Source: Amaranthus tricolor (lineage: Eukaryota > Streptophyta > Magnoliopsida > Caryophyllales > Amaranthaceae). Taken from it: a stretch of 64,000 nt of DNA. A model generated the notes under the pieces. That model was not told where the DNA came from. It searched no databases and saw only the letters and a list, made by a program, of their open reading frames with translations. The position numbers and the translations under genes are program-made. The stretch is taken from NCBI RefSeq assembly GCF_026212465.1, contig NC_080050.1, positions 31,739,570-31,803,569 of the forward strand, in the 5' to 3' direction. This document shows positions 1 to 11,800 of the stretch, piece by piece (position 1 is the stretch's first letter; each line of letters starts with the position of its first letter).

Positions 1-214
1 GTTCTGTGATTAAAGATATGTTTTGGTGAGCTTGGTGAATTGGGTTTTGATGATTTGTGTTAGTATTTTTAGGGTTGTAAGTAAAAGCATAAAGAGCAAA
101 TAGATTTGTAGTAAGAACTGAAAAAAGCATCAATCCATTAACAGCTGATGTACAGATTGTTGCTCTTTTAAATCTTGCAGTTCCATCCCCAATTTTTAGG
201 GAAACTGATCCCAT
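1..214 (-). CDS. N-terminus of a conserved plant single-membrane-segment protein (partial)
   Basis: The frame is open from an ATG at 214 to the left edge (71 codons, no stop), and the rest lies outside the window. The protein starts MGSVSLKIGDGTARF. A basic stretch follows, then one hydrophobic segment (about residues 26-46, SAVNGLMLFSVLTTNLFALY), then an Asn/Gln/His-rich stretch. This looks like a type II membrane anchor near the N-terminus. The opening motif recalls a plant family annotated as S-adenosylmethionine-dependent methyltransferase-like, but the catalytic domain would be outside the window, so the function is only a memory-based suggestion. The start is chosen because it is the first ATG of the frame and the conserved opening follows it directly. 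A 23-codon ORF lies upstream on the same strand. Confidence 0.6.
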   Translation of the reverse strand, partial: MGSVSLKIGDGTARFKRATICTSAVNGLMLFSVLTTNLFALYAFTYNPKNTNTNHQNPIHQAHQNISLITE

Positions 215-1789
215 TTTTATCTTACTAGTTGTTTCTAGCAAGAAGTATGAAAATGTTCTTGGGGGAGTGAAGAGGAAGTAGAGATCTAGAGTGACTACTA
301 GTTGACAAAATAGTGAATTAAAGGGGATGGATTCAGATTCTTATTTTCTTTGACAAAAGTTGATTATGATTATGAGTGAAAATAATGCATGGGGTGTGTA
401 TTTAGTACTCATGATGACTATTCAAAGACCATATCTAAAGTTAAATGCATATTTAACCAATGTCTGACTCATTGATTGATTAAACGATCAAAATATATGT
501 TTATTTATGATTTTTAAGCCAATTAAAAAGATGATTTTTATTTTATGCTAGGATTGAAGTAACTCTTAACAATTTTTTCATTTAGTTTGAACTATTTTTT
601 ATTAAATATATAGTCAATTAGAACTACTTAATTTTTAGAAATAAAGTGTTACGTAAAATAGTTTGTTGGACGATTTTAACTTATTTAGACATGATAGATG
701 GTTGGGTTGGTCAAACCATCTAATGTTAATATTTGGTAAATTATCAAGCTGAAACAACTTTTTGTTATGAACAAACTATTTTCGAACAAGTTGCTATTAG
801 CAACGTGTTCAAAATTAATTGATCAAACCAATTGTTAAAAACAATTGATCAAATTAGCTACTCCTATCAACTATTATCTATTAGCTATCAACAATTAGTC
901 GTTTGCCAAAACACCTTTAAAATATCACTTTTGAATACTTATTTGATTAGTTTGATTTTTTCTTCCAATGACTAACCAACCAATAATAACTAATTTTTTC
1001 AAATTATCTTTTCTAATGGATGACTTAACAATAAACAAAGAAGCTAATTAAACAAGTGAATTAAAAATCTTACTGTGAAACACGCCCCATATATTAGTTA
1101 AATAGTTCAATTAATAAAAATAATAAAAATATAAACTCATTATTTTAAAGTCGTCTTACCGAAAAATGACCTGTAGCACAAACAACTAACGAACAACAAT
1201 AACCAATTGCTAAACACCCCTAGTCTTGTGAGTTATAAGTGTCTGACTTATGGGGGTATTTGTCGGTTGTGACCTGTGATCTTTGATTCTGTGATTAAAG
1301 TGTTGATGATTCAGTTTGATAGCTTCATTTTATGATGATTAATCCAAAGGCTCACGTTTTCCTTCCTTATGTGATTGTGGTTTCACCTTGATGATGGACG
1401 GTTGATGATGTTAGATGTATTAGGATCCACGGTATGTTGATGATTAATCTATAATAAAGTATGATATTTCCATACTTAAGCATTAGTATTCAAGATTCTC
1501 CTCTTGGCAATTGGCATAGAAATCATTTGGGGTGTGTCGGTGACTATAACCTAGGAAGAACAATGGCAATTAATTAAATCAAGAACAAAACTAATAGAAT
1601 GGTGCTAATTTTGCAAGTGTAGCAAATTGTTTTTAAGCTAATTAACATTATAATTGAACTATTATCTGCATTTGATTGAATGTTCTTGTTTTGAAGTCAT
1701 CTCACCAAAAGACGCTCTCTTACAAGAGTAGCTATTTTAGTAATATCGAATACTATAAGATTGAGATCCGCTAACATCTCCATCTAACT
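215..1789. other. Intergenic region with MITE-like repeat remnants
   Basis: No coding exon was recognised. About 646-917 holds a sequence with GTTTGCCAAAACACC at its right end and repeated TTGATCAAACCA-type motifs. It matches sequences near 36315-36563 and 60953-61199 (hAT-MITE-like GGTGTTTGGC family). A further fragment ending in AATTGCTAAACACC lies near 1195-1220. The rest is AT-rich, and the right end would hold the 3' untranslated region of the CCCH gene. Confidence 0.4.
341..412 (-). other. Possible upstream ORF in the leader of the gene at 1-214
   Basis: A 23-codon ATG-to-TAA reading frame lies 126 bases upstream of the main ATG on the same strand. It encodes a short peptide with a hydrophobic Leu/Ile run. 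Nothing in the sequence proves that it is transcribed as part of the leader; it could equally lie in the promoter. Confidence 0.2.
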
Positions 1790-2780
1790 TCATTCTCTTT
1801 GCACTCCGCATTTCTTGATACTACTATCCCATCGTTGGACTGACATATCATGTTGATTCACACAATTTGCTCCATGTCGACAACCCTTCGAACTATTGAA
1901 ATACATACATGGCTTTATGATCTTACGTTTTGCATCCCTCGGTTTTGAGTTATTTACAACATCTTGATCTACACCCGAGTGATGGATGGAATGGGCAGAA
2001 TACGGAGGTTGGAGTTGAGGGTCAACTAGCCTTTCTCCTCCGTGTTGCTGAATCAAGTTTTTGTAGTAGTTACGGTCCCTTAGATAAGAAGCCGGACCAG
2101 ATACAGGGGACACCTGAGTGATGACTTCAGGCAACGGAGAGACCAGTTGCTGATGGCTCATCGGGCCAGTGCCGTTTGTGTAGGGGTACATTAACCCATT
2201 TGACATCATCCTCGACGAGGAGGATGATGATCCTTTCTCCATGTTAAATTGAACAGGAGCAAATGGGAGATCCATATTGAACACAGGTACTCCAAGTGAT
2301 TGAGGCTTGGGTTTCGGCTGTGAACCTTCTGTTGGCTTTGGTAAAACAGATTGGGGCCCAGGGACAGAGCCTTGTTGTTTAACCAACTGTTTTAAAATAG
2401 TTGGATTACTGAGAATTTTTGCAAGCAGGACGTGGTCGATCTGCTCATTATTCTTCGCAGCAGCAGTGAGAGCAGCTTTTACTGCATTTTCCTGACCAGA
2501 ACTCGGTAATCCAGTAGCTAACGTCCCACTGCTACGATTAGTGGAAATGCCTTCGGAAAAAGAGACTGTCCCTTGACCCACCAATGGATTTGAGCTCGTG
2601 GTAGCACTTACAGAAGCAGTATAATCAGACGAGAGATTTCCAGATAGGTCTTCTTCATCGACGACCGGAGTTAAGGGAACCGAAGGCAATGTTTGTTCAT
2701 CCTGAACAGCACACTCTGCATCCGGTGCAACAGCTGGGCTGCAAATAAAATGGAGTGATACGGATCAACATATATACAAG

Positions 2781-2955
2781 CTATGTTACTTGTACTCGGG
2801 TACTGATGTTGGATACTGGTACGTGTCCAAATGTTGGATACGTCTAAATATTCAAAATATGCCTAAAATGAAGTCTCTAAGTGCCATACCAATGTCCGAG
2901 TATCAAGGATTGGACACGGGTACGTGAAGCAAAATGAAGAGTCCGAGTAACATAG
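2781..2955. mobile_element. MITE-like repeat, family A (copy 1, intron of CCCH gene)
   Basis: A 175-bp sequence begins CTATGTTACTTGTACTCGG and ends CCGAGTAACATAG, so the ends are inverted repeats. It is similar throughout to 4316-4491 and more weakly to 22949-23069 and 34436-34561. No coding capacity. It sits in intron 3 of the CCCH gene. Confidence 0.65.
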
Positions 2956-4315
2956 TTAATACAAGCCATGATAAAGAGATAAGTTTTGCTATCAAGGACA
3001 AGAATCAAACTTGAGAGGAATTGCAGATTGGCGTGGATAATATGCTTCAAGCACTCCTAACTCTCTTTGACCTTAGATTTCCGTCTGTTTACTTTCTTTC
3101 CCGCCAACAACTTGCCACTTAACATCCAGTATAAACTATAAAACGCTAAACAAAAACGAGTTAGTTTCCACTTCTACATCTTCTGGTCAGTTAGATATTG
3201 TTCTATTAGAGAAATACTCGAAGAACAGTCACTTACTTTCGGTGGAGTCCGCCATTTGACGACAGGAATCTGCGTTAACCTGATATTCAGCTGATTTGTC
3301 GGATTAAAATTTTCAAATCCTGGCGGCAGATTGTCTTCTGTCGCTAATCCATTCACAGGCAAGCCAGATGTAGTCTTTTTCGCTTGAAGATGATCATGAC
3401 CACATACACCGACTTGTGACGGAGATTCTTCTGAAAGAAAGAGCCTAAACTGTTCAAGACATCAGATCTATGTTATCCATACTTGAATTTCGGACAAGAC
3501 ATGAATACGAGAAGAAACAAACTTCATAACATGCTCAATCTGATGTTAATTTTTGTGAGTGACACAAGAAAAGATCAATACACAAACAAACTTCATAACG
3601 TGACCACAGTAATGTGTAAGATGTTCATAAATATATAAATATAAGATAATAATAGACTACTTTAGAACTGGAACTATTTCAATAAACCCAGAAATAAGCT
3701 AGGATAATACAAACACACTGAAAATAAAAGGCTACAGGGTAACCCTTACAACAATAAAATTATACAAAACTCAATTCTGGTTAATTATGGGTATGTTCTA
3801 CTCAACTTATATAAATGAATTTTGGTAGAAAAAAAAAAGGTGTTCAATTCTGCAAGAGAATTGTGGTAAGGTTGATTCTTATAGCATACATTTAACACTA
3901 TGTTTGGATAGTAAATTAGGAGAAAAGGAAGAGAAGGGGAAGGAAAGGAAGGGAAAGGAAGGGGAGGGGACGAGAGGGAAAGACTGCATTGTTTGTATAG
4001 AAAGGAAGGGGAGCCTTCCAAATCTTTCATCTTATGGAGCTAGTTAGTTCATAGAGGCAACAAGATAAGCAAAATAAGACATTAAGAAAAATTTCTAAAA
4101 CATTAAGAAATGAAGGACTCATTTTGTAGAGAAGTTTAACCAATAAAGGAGCTAGTTAGTTCATAGAGGCAACAAGATAAGCATTCACATATGCCTTAAA
4201 CCTCTAGTTGAAGCAAAATTTACTTGCACAGTGAACATAGGCAAAAAAACTTCATCCAGAATTCTCTAAAACAAAAGGTAAATTTAGGCACTCTCCTAGC
4301 CTTTACAAATGTAAC

Positions 4316-4491
4316 CTATGTTACTTGGACTCGAGTACTGATGTTGGATACTGGTACGTGTCCAAGTGTTGGATACATCTAAATATTCAATTTTACGCTT
4401 GAAATGAAGTGTCTAAGTGCCAAATCAATGTCCGAACATCAAGGATCGGATACAGGTATGTGAAGCAAAATGAAGAGTCCGAGTAACACAG
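4316..4491. mobile_element. MITE-like repeat, family A (copy 2, intron of CCCH gene)
   Basis: This 176-bp copy lies in the first long intron of the CCCH gene. It begins CTATGTTACTTGGACTCG and ends GTCCGAGTAACACAG. It is in the same orientation as copy 1 and closely similar along its length, including the internal GATGTTGGATACTGG and AAGCAAAATGAAGAG blocks. Confidence 0.65.
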
Positions 4492-5697
4492 AATGTATCC
4501 ATCTAAATTCCAATATACAAGTCTACAACAACCATAACAAAGTGAAACAAAACAATCCTAAATGGGTTTCTTTAGAAAAAAACATGTAGCTTGCCATGAA
4601 AACTTGTCCAGCAATCCAATGTCATATCTTTTGGGGGTACATGGTAGGCTGAGTGAAAGGGGAGCGCTAGAGAAGGGGGCAGAAATTATCGAACTCATAT
4701 TCCACCCATGAAAAGTGGTACATGCTCCAACCGAGACCACACTCAATTCTAATCCAATGCCATATTTGAAACTTAAGTTTTAACATAAAACATTTAAAAA
4801 GGCCACAAAAATTTATACTAACCATTTATTTACAGAAAACAAAGATAAGTTCCAAGTGCATTTTCATATTTCTTGCGCATAAAGTAGTCCTTCAAATGTA
4901 CCAAGCTTAGCAAAGTATTTGTAATTTCATAGTATACTCTATTTCAGTTCAAGCTTATTTCAATCAAACGTTTGATATTCAAAACTAAACCAACCAGTTT
5001 AGCATAAGGTAAATGCTTAAGCACATCAACTTAACCAGACAAATCACAGATTGAATCATTTCTACCAAATCCCAGCAATGTATTTCTTTATTTATCTGGG
5101 CTAATTCTAATTGCATGAAGAATGATAATTTGTGTAATTGTAGTACACTTTAGGCCTCTTTTAGGTTCAATAGTTCAAATCAAATTAATCAACATTGTTT
5201 CATATCAAATTCATTAGCTTTTTCTGTTTAATCACATTTTCGGTGAAAGTAATCAAATTAACAGAATTGATTATAATTTATAAACCTTATAGCACATTTC
5301 ATTGATTTTCTCCGGTTAAACAATACCTGACAAAGATTTCCATCAGAAGCCCAAGAAACCCTTTTAGATTTCTGCGATCATTGCATGATAATCGGTCCAA
5401 AACGTTAAAAAAAATAAAAAGGGATCAACTTTATACAAAAATTTAATACAGGGAATACCAATCAGATCGATTGATTCAAAATCTTTGTAAACCTAACATA
5501 TTCATATAAAGACCCAAAAGAACACAGTAAATCGATTAGTGAAAGAGGGGAGACAAAAAAATGGGGGAAATGACGAAGGATAACAGAGGTTCAAAAAACC
5601 CTAGATCCTCTAAAGCCTGTTTTGCTATATGCTCTTGGGTGAATTTCTGAATTGAACGATGATTGATCGATGGTGTGGTATAAATACGTTTGTTTTG

Positions 5698-5705
5698 CTA
5701 TATAG
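5698..5705 (-). promoter_or_regulatory. Candidate TATA box of the CCCH gene
   Basis: The palindrome CTATATAG lies about 310 bases upstream of the ATG on the minus strand. The sequence downstream of it looks like a leader. A telo-box-like AAACCCTA lies in the putative leader near 5599-5606 (plus-strand reading), common in leaders of plant housekeeping genes. Assigned by motif only. Confidence 0.3.
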
Positions 5706-6005
5706 AGGGGTATAAACATCCTTTTCATTTTATCGTCACCCCCTAATGAAATTACGAATTTGCCTCTAGACTTAAAATTTATTTAACAAATGTAAATCGT
5801 ACTTAATAACACTATTATCACTTTAAAAACATTAAATTTAAAGTTTGAAAGTAATCCCGAATATTTTTATCGCGACTCTATATATATTGAATTTTCAGAG
5901 GCGTCCTTGTAGGATATACGAATTCAAACACGATAATATCTCTCTAAAACCTCTCTAAAAACGTTTTCCGATTTTAAACAAGCTGTTAGTTGGAATCGAT
6001 TAACT

Positions 6006-6038
6006 ATGGCTAACGAAAGCGACTATGAATCGGATCCA
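6006..6038 (+). other. Isolated candidate first coding exon (MANESDYESDP)
   Basis: An ATG in good context (ACTATGGCT) opens 11 codons, MANESDYESDP, ending at a strong donor (CCA|GTACGT). The acidic start looks like a genuine protein N-terminus, and it diverges from the CCCH gene, whose leader begins roughly 330 bases away. I found no matching downstream exon before the ATT microsatellite and the inverted-repeat element. This may be the relic of a gene whose body was lost or displaced, or a chance reading frame. The product is not identified. Confidence 0.3.
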
Positions 6039-6120
6039 GTACGTACTTTAATCGATTTGAATCGGTGTATTTTTTTTTAAAAAAAGGAAGTAGCAAAAAC
6101 TGGGCGAGTAGACCACGGTT

Positions 6121-6143
6121 CAGTCGCACGTTTTGTGCGACTG
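6121..6143. repeat. Perfect hairpin CAGTCGCAC-loop-GTGCGACTG
   Basis: Two perfect 9-base inverted arms are separated by a 5-base loop (GTTTT). It stands alone next to the candidate exon at 6006 and just before the ATT microsatellite. Its style (short GC-containing palindrome in AT-rich DNA) resembles the GTTCGCAGTTA palindromes at 28.9-29.3 kb, but the sequence differs. Confidence 0.6.
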
Positions 6144-6175
6144 GTTTAATTTTTTTTATTTACATTATTGTTTAA

Positions 6176-6261
6176 ATTATTATTATTAATATTATTATAA
6201 TATTATTATTATTATTAATATTATTTGTATTTTTTTATTAGTTTTATTATTATTATTTTTA

Positions 6262-6319
<58 letters not shown>

Positions 6320-6334
6320 TACTGTTATTATTAC

Positions 6335-6400
<66 letters not shown>
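6176..6400. repeat. ATT microsatellite
   Basis: A long, slightly interrupted (ATT)n tract; the purest part runs from about 6247 to 6399 with a few ACT/GTT variants. It reads as poly-Asn or poly-Ile in different frames and is not a gene. Confidence 0.95.
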
Positions 6401-6675
6401 GGGTGGTGATGTTTAAGGATTGGGATATCAAAATGGTCTATTACAAATTACAAAGCATCCTATCAAATAATTTTATGTGTATTGTTATCCAGTTAATTTT
6501 ATAATTATATAGTTAATAATAATTGCTCGTCTTGTATAAGATCATTTCACTATGAGACGAACTTATATATTAGCCTATTTTTAATTGATTACTTTAAGAT
6601 CGTGAGTGATTGTGTTAAGGTTATAAGTAATCACTCTAAAACTATAAAAAATGGTTATTTTAACCTGGAAAAAAT

Positions 6676-7806
6676 CATAAAAATTACTTTATCTATAGGT
6701 TTATTTGTAAAAACTACTTTATGTATTTTTTTTGTGCAAAAAACTACCTAATATAATATATTTCTTTGCAAAAGACTACCACTTAACAGAAAACGTGAAT
6801 TGACCGTTAAGTTTGAAAGTTTGCCAATTTAAGAGGTTAAGTTGTCTATATGGCAGTATCTCATTGGTCCTCGTACTTTTGAATAATTAAAAATTGAAAC
6901 ACATAAATTAACAAAAAATTAAAATAAAAGATATTTGACGTCATGCTTACCCATCATAACTATATTTTTTCAAATAAATGGACATCGCGATTACCCTTTT
7001 GGGATTACTCTTTCTATCGAAAAACCGGTTTAAACAAGTACGTATTCGCCTATTTTCCGACACATAACCGAAAAAGATTTTTAACGTCATTTTTACCCTA
7101 CATAATGATATTTTTTCAAAAAACGGACGCCGCGATTATCCTTATGGGATAACTCTTTCAAAAATCCGAACAAACAAGTACTTATTTGCCTATTTTTCGA
7201 CATGTAAACCGAAAAAATAATTAATGTCATTTTTACCTATCATAACGATGATTTTTCAAAAAACGGACGTCACAATTACCCTTATGAAATAACTTTGTAA
7301 AAATTCGGTTAAAACTAGTACTTATTCGCCTATTTTCCAACACATAAACAAAAAAAAATTTTTAACGTCATTTTTACTCATCATAATGATATCTTTTAAA
7401 AAAACAGACGTCTCGATTATCATTATGGGGTAGCTCTTTTGAAAATAAGTACTTGTTCCAACCAGATTTTCAAAAGAGTTGTTTCATAAAGATAACTGCG
7501 ACGTCCATTTTTTGAAAAAAATACCATTATGATGAATAAAAATAACGTCAAATAACTTTTTTTTGTTTTAATTTATGTGTTTCAATTTTTAACTATTTAA
7601 AAATACGAGGACCAATGAGATATTGCCACATAGACAACTTAACTTCTCAAATCGGTCAAGCCCTCAAACTTAACGGTCAATTAACATTTTCAATTAAATG
7701 GTAGTCATTTGCAAAGAAATATATTACATTAGGTAGTTTTTTGCAAAAAAGAATATATAAGGTAGTTTTTTTGCAAATAGACATATAGATAAGGTAGTCT
7801 CTTATA
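6676..7806. mobile_element. Non-autonomous inverted-repeat element with internal tandem units
   Basis: Two imperfect terminal inverted repeats of about 260 bp (about 6676-6935 and 7550-7806) enclose roughly 600 bp. The arms share blocks such as TTTGCAAAAGACTACC, AACTTAACGGTCAATT and GAGGACCAATGAGATA in opposite orientation. The interior is about four tandem units of roughly 135 bp, each with TGACGTCATTTTTAC-like, TTTTTTCAAAAAACGGACG and GCCTATTTTCCGACAC blocks. No transposase is encoded. A clear target-site duplication was not found, so the superfamily is uncertain; long arms with a tandem interior suggest a Mutator-like or foldback element. Confidence 0.7.
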
Positions 7807-8264
7807 ATACAGAATGTGTGTATTGGGTCAGCCCAATAAAGATTGTCTCATCGTGAGACCGTCTCATTTAAGAATTTATTGTAATAATTATCTATACAAT
7901 CATGTTATTAAAAACATTTTTTTTATCGATTATTGATAACGAATTTATGTAATTGCATATTTCTTTAAATTTTATATTTATTAGTAATTCTATATTAATA
8001 AACTTCATACATTGCACCTGTTTTTATATTAGTAGACATTTGAAAATCTTGATGGGTAAGGTTATGTTATGTTCTTAGTCTCACTAAATTTTTACTCAAA
8101 TTCTCATTTCTCATATTTATGCACTTGAATCCTGAATCACAATAGTTACACTAAACAACAACAGAGTATCAAGTTTATTTTCCTATAAAGACGCAACAAA
8201 ATTTAATTAGAGGAGACATTGTCATCATTGTTCTCTAATTTACATTCCCTATTCATTTAAATTA

Positions 8265-8540
8265 GTTATACGTTCTTTAACTTTGAAACATTTTCATTTA
8301 TTGTGGTGTACGTATTATTTCTTAATCTTTGTGTCATTCTTATATGATGCAAGTTCGCGACAACAAAGAGAGCAACTAATAAAGCTGCATTTGAAAGCTA
8401 CCCTTTCTTTTTACTGTCCGTTCTTTTAACTTTAAAACTTTTTCATTTCTTATGGTGTACTTATCTTTCCTTAATTTTTGTGTCATTTCTTTCATGTTGC
8501 AAATTCACGATGACAGAGAGAATAACTTATAAGGCAAAAA
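8265..8540. repeat. Imperfect direct duplication of about 130 bp
   Basis: The block from about 8265 (ACGTTCTTTAACTTTGAAAC ... GGTGTACGTATTATTTC ... GATGCAAGTTCGCGA) recurs about 150 bp later (CCGTTCTTTTAACTTTAAAA ... GGTGTACTTATCTTTCC ... GTTGCAAATTCACGA). It lies beyond the 3' end of the first SERK gene. No coding potential was seen. Confidence 0.55.
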
Positions 8541-8838
8541 ACCCAATACAAAGCATACCAATAAGCTGAAGTGGGAACCAAATCTTTCTTTTATTAATAC
8601 ATTAAAAATGGTGATTTCATGACAGTGTGCTAACTGTAGTTCCTAGAACCCACAAAAACTCCAACCAAGAACATATGGACATATGGTATCTGTAAGTCAT
8701 TGTGAATACACTACAAAAGAAAAAAAGAAAAAAAATATTCACAAATGAGTGGGAAAATGAATTTTTTTCAACACATAAAAGCTTATAAAAAGACTTGATA
8801 ATACATATATTTGGAATATACTAACAAATACAAATATA

Positions 8839-11800
8839 TCATCTAGGACCCGAGAGTTCATCAGGGCGAAGGTTGAATGTGGAGTCTGGAATCCATTCGG
8901 CACCAGGGTGGTGAGGGTAGTTGTGGTTGATTTCCTGACGAAACGTTTCCTCCTTTTGCCATTCCTCCCATCTCTCCGCCAAGCCATCGCCTTCAAGCAT
9001 TCTGACCACCTCTGACATCTTGGGTCGTTCCAACGGAGAGCCTTGTGTACAAAGCAAGGCAACTTTAATAAGCTGCTCAACTTCGGCATCAATATAATTT
9101 CCCTGCATATCAGCATCCACAAGGGTCTCCAATTTCTTCTCTTTTAGAAGCCCTTTCACCTGAAAAAACGAGTCAAAACGATCAGATTTGCATTACGGGC
9201 AGGTTTGACGTAGTTTTTTTTTTTGACAGTAATTTGAGTCGGGTTAGTTTCAGATTACAGGTCCAAAATCCCGACTTATAACCCACCGGTTTTCGGTCGG
9301 GTTTAGGTCATTTTCCGGGTAGGTCTACCAGCAGTTTAAGGTTGCCACACAAGTTATGGATATTTTATCCCAGTTGGAGATATCTTTCATTATTCAGCAA
9401 AAGGAAACTGTCTACATACCCAATCTAGCAACATAACGTCATCGTCATTGGCTAACCGAGCAAGATCGAAAGCCCTTTGCCCCGTGATGAGCTCTAGAAG
9501 CATAACGCCATAGCCAAACACATCAGTTTTCTCATTTGATTTTCCGGTTGAAAGATACTCCGGTGCTATATGTCCGATTGTGCCACGTACAGCAGTGGTA
9601 ACATGTGTATCTTTGTAATCCATCAGTTTTGCCAGCCCAAAATCCCCCACCACTGCTTCATACTCCTCATCCAATAATATATTTGCTGCTTTTACATCAC
9701 GATGAATAATCTTAGGGTCGCAATGATCATGCAAGTAAGCAAGCCCTCTAGCAGATCCTAAAGCAATTCGCTTCCTGATTTCCCAATTCAGTGGTGGTTG
9801 AGTTTCCGGGCGTTCTACAATGAAGTGAAACATAAGCTAACTATTAGTAATTATTAAAGAGATGTAAGCCAAAACTGTTCATACCATTGTCTTAATCATA
9901 GTTACCTGGAACGACATTCTGTTTGGAACGGGGAACGGGAACAAGGAAGGCAACCTAAATTGGCTAGGGAACGATTGGATACGTGATACATTATGTATAA
10001 TAAATATATTTGAAAATAATATTAAATTAAAATGACTTTTTTTCTTTAGGAAATTGTTTATAAGTGGAAATTTTTACATTTTCTAGGTTTCTATCTCGTT
10101 TTTTCTTCCTTTTTCCTTTAATTTGTAAAATGAGGGTCAAAATACCTTTTAAAGCATGTTTTCTACACAGGGACGTCACCGTGAGTGATTTGGCCTTTCG
10201 TGGTGATTGGGGACAGACGTTCCCAAATCGTGGACCGCAGCTACGTTCCACGTTCCAAATTACTATGGTCTTAACTACTAGGGTTAACACTTTAACTAGC
10301 TTCTTAAGACGGCAAACATACCTCTCAAACATGATGCAACACTACCATTAGCCATGTATGGATAAACGAGCAATCTTTCTGTGGGTGTCATACAAAATCC
10401 GCGCAAACGGAGCAGATTTCGATGAACAGCCATGCTAATCATTTCAACTTCAGTTTGGAACTGGAGTTCTCCGCCTTGGTTGCGCTCCTCTTTGAGTCTC
10501 TTGACTGCCACAAGAGAACCGTCAGCCAAGCGTCCCTTGTAAACTTTTCCAAATCCACCTCGGCCAAGGATATTTTTGTGGCTAAAGTTGTCGGTGGCAA
10601 CTTGTAGTTCACGAAGGGAGAATCTTTTTAGTTGTCCCAGATGAACTTCGGGATCTTCTTCAGCTGCAATCAGGGAAATACCAAAAACAGATTACTAAGT
10701 CGTGATCTTTCTGTCATAAAGCTATACTTTAGTAATTACACTGACCAGGAACATCAAAGAAATGCTCCTGAGGTTTCCTCCGTCGCCACCAAGCAAGGGC
10801 AATCGCAGGAGCTGCGAATAGCAGAGCTGCACCAGCAGCAACACCTCCAGCAATGGCTCCAGTAGCACTATTTGCACCTGAAAAGACAAACAAATGCATC
10901 AAGCACAGACTTCTCCACAAAATATCCGTCTTCGCCATTTTACAAATAAATTTTCAACTTAATTTACAAAAGGACAGATGGGAGAATAAGAAGCAATTCA
11001 TGTCCAGTTAACAGTTATATATATGAACATAAACAACCTAAATTAGCTCCAAGAGAAGCAAAAGAAACACAACATTCCATTTTCCCAATGCAATTAAGTG
11101 ATCCACGTAGGATCCCACCTAAGTGAGATTAGGGGTGTCTAATGTAAGCAACCTTATCCATGTCAAAACAAAGAGGTTGTTTCCGATTGACCCTGGCAAC
11201 TTCACATGAATAAGATGTGTACATGATTTAGCAAGCTAAAAAAGAAGCTCAATTTGAGTTTATAAGAGGCAGTGGAGAATAAGCAGCTATTTCTGTTCAG
11301 TTAGCCAACATAAATCTGCTCCAAAGGCAATGAAAGGAAAAATTAATAATGATAAATTACAAAAAAGCTTAAAGGACTTGAACCGTCAAATTGAAATGTG
11401 TTTAACTGTTAATGCTAAAACCCATGCCTGTCACTTGAGCAAAGTTTAAGGAACAAAGGAATGGAAAACCACTTTTTTATGGAGTGTATGTTAAGAATTT
11501 AGAGCATTCGGGGATCAGTTTCCTAATAATTGATCTAACTTAGGTCAAGGGGATAAGAGTGCACAAATGTTGGGTCAAATGGAGCAATGTACAATTCCCT
11601 CCATTCCCATTTGATGTTCCCACAAAGAATGTTCTACTCAAGGAGAAAGAAACTTGTACATGATTTTTCATGGATATCTACAAGTTAAAATATATCCAAG
11701 TGAAATCTTGTTAGATTCATCTCGAAATATAGAACTTTATAATATAGTTTTTATGAAATGTATTTATAGATATTGACATTCGAACGTGCTTTGAAAATTG

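Larger units (their letters stand above)
1790..5386 (-). pseudogene. CCCH zinc-finger protein gene (C3H6-type) with two in-frame stop codons
   Basis: Four exons were recognised on the minus strand: 5386-5327, 3449-3237, 3135-3011 and 2738-1790. The GT-AG junctions are in compatible phase (0, 0, 2). Joined, they follow the plant C3H6/C3H30 family: KSKRVSWASDGNLCQ, FRLFLSEESPSQVG, LPPGFE, VKWRTPPKF, QVVGGKES, VLEAYYPRQSAIP, then a long Ser/Gln/Pro-rich region. The final exon carries one CCCH finger (C-x8-C-x5-C-x3-H, PCMYFNSSKGC...H), an RNA- or nucleic-acid-binding motif. Codon 3 after the only suitable ATG is TGA (5380-5378), and exon 3 has TAA (3075-3073) just before GQREL, where relatives continue. 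The last exon is fully open (about 315 codons). I found no alternative splice path that restores the frame, although an unrecognised upstream coding exon could replace the first stop. It is either a young pseudogene or contains sequence errors; expression is unknown. Confidence 0.7.

Noticed and set aside
6195..6431. Poly-Asn and poly-Ile reading frames on both strands
   Set aside because: Translations of the ATT microsatellite; no gene features.
9895..10275. Possible MITE in a SERK copy 1 intron with GGAACG motifs at both ends
   Set aside because: The inverted similarity is short and imperfect, and no boundary or target duplication could be set.
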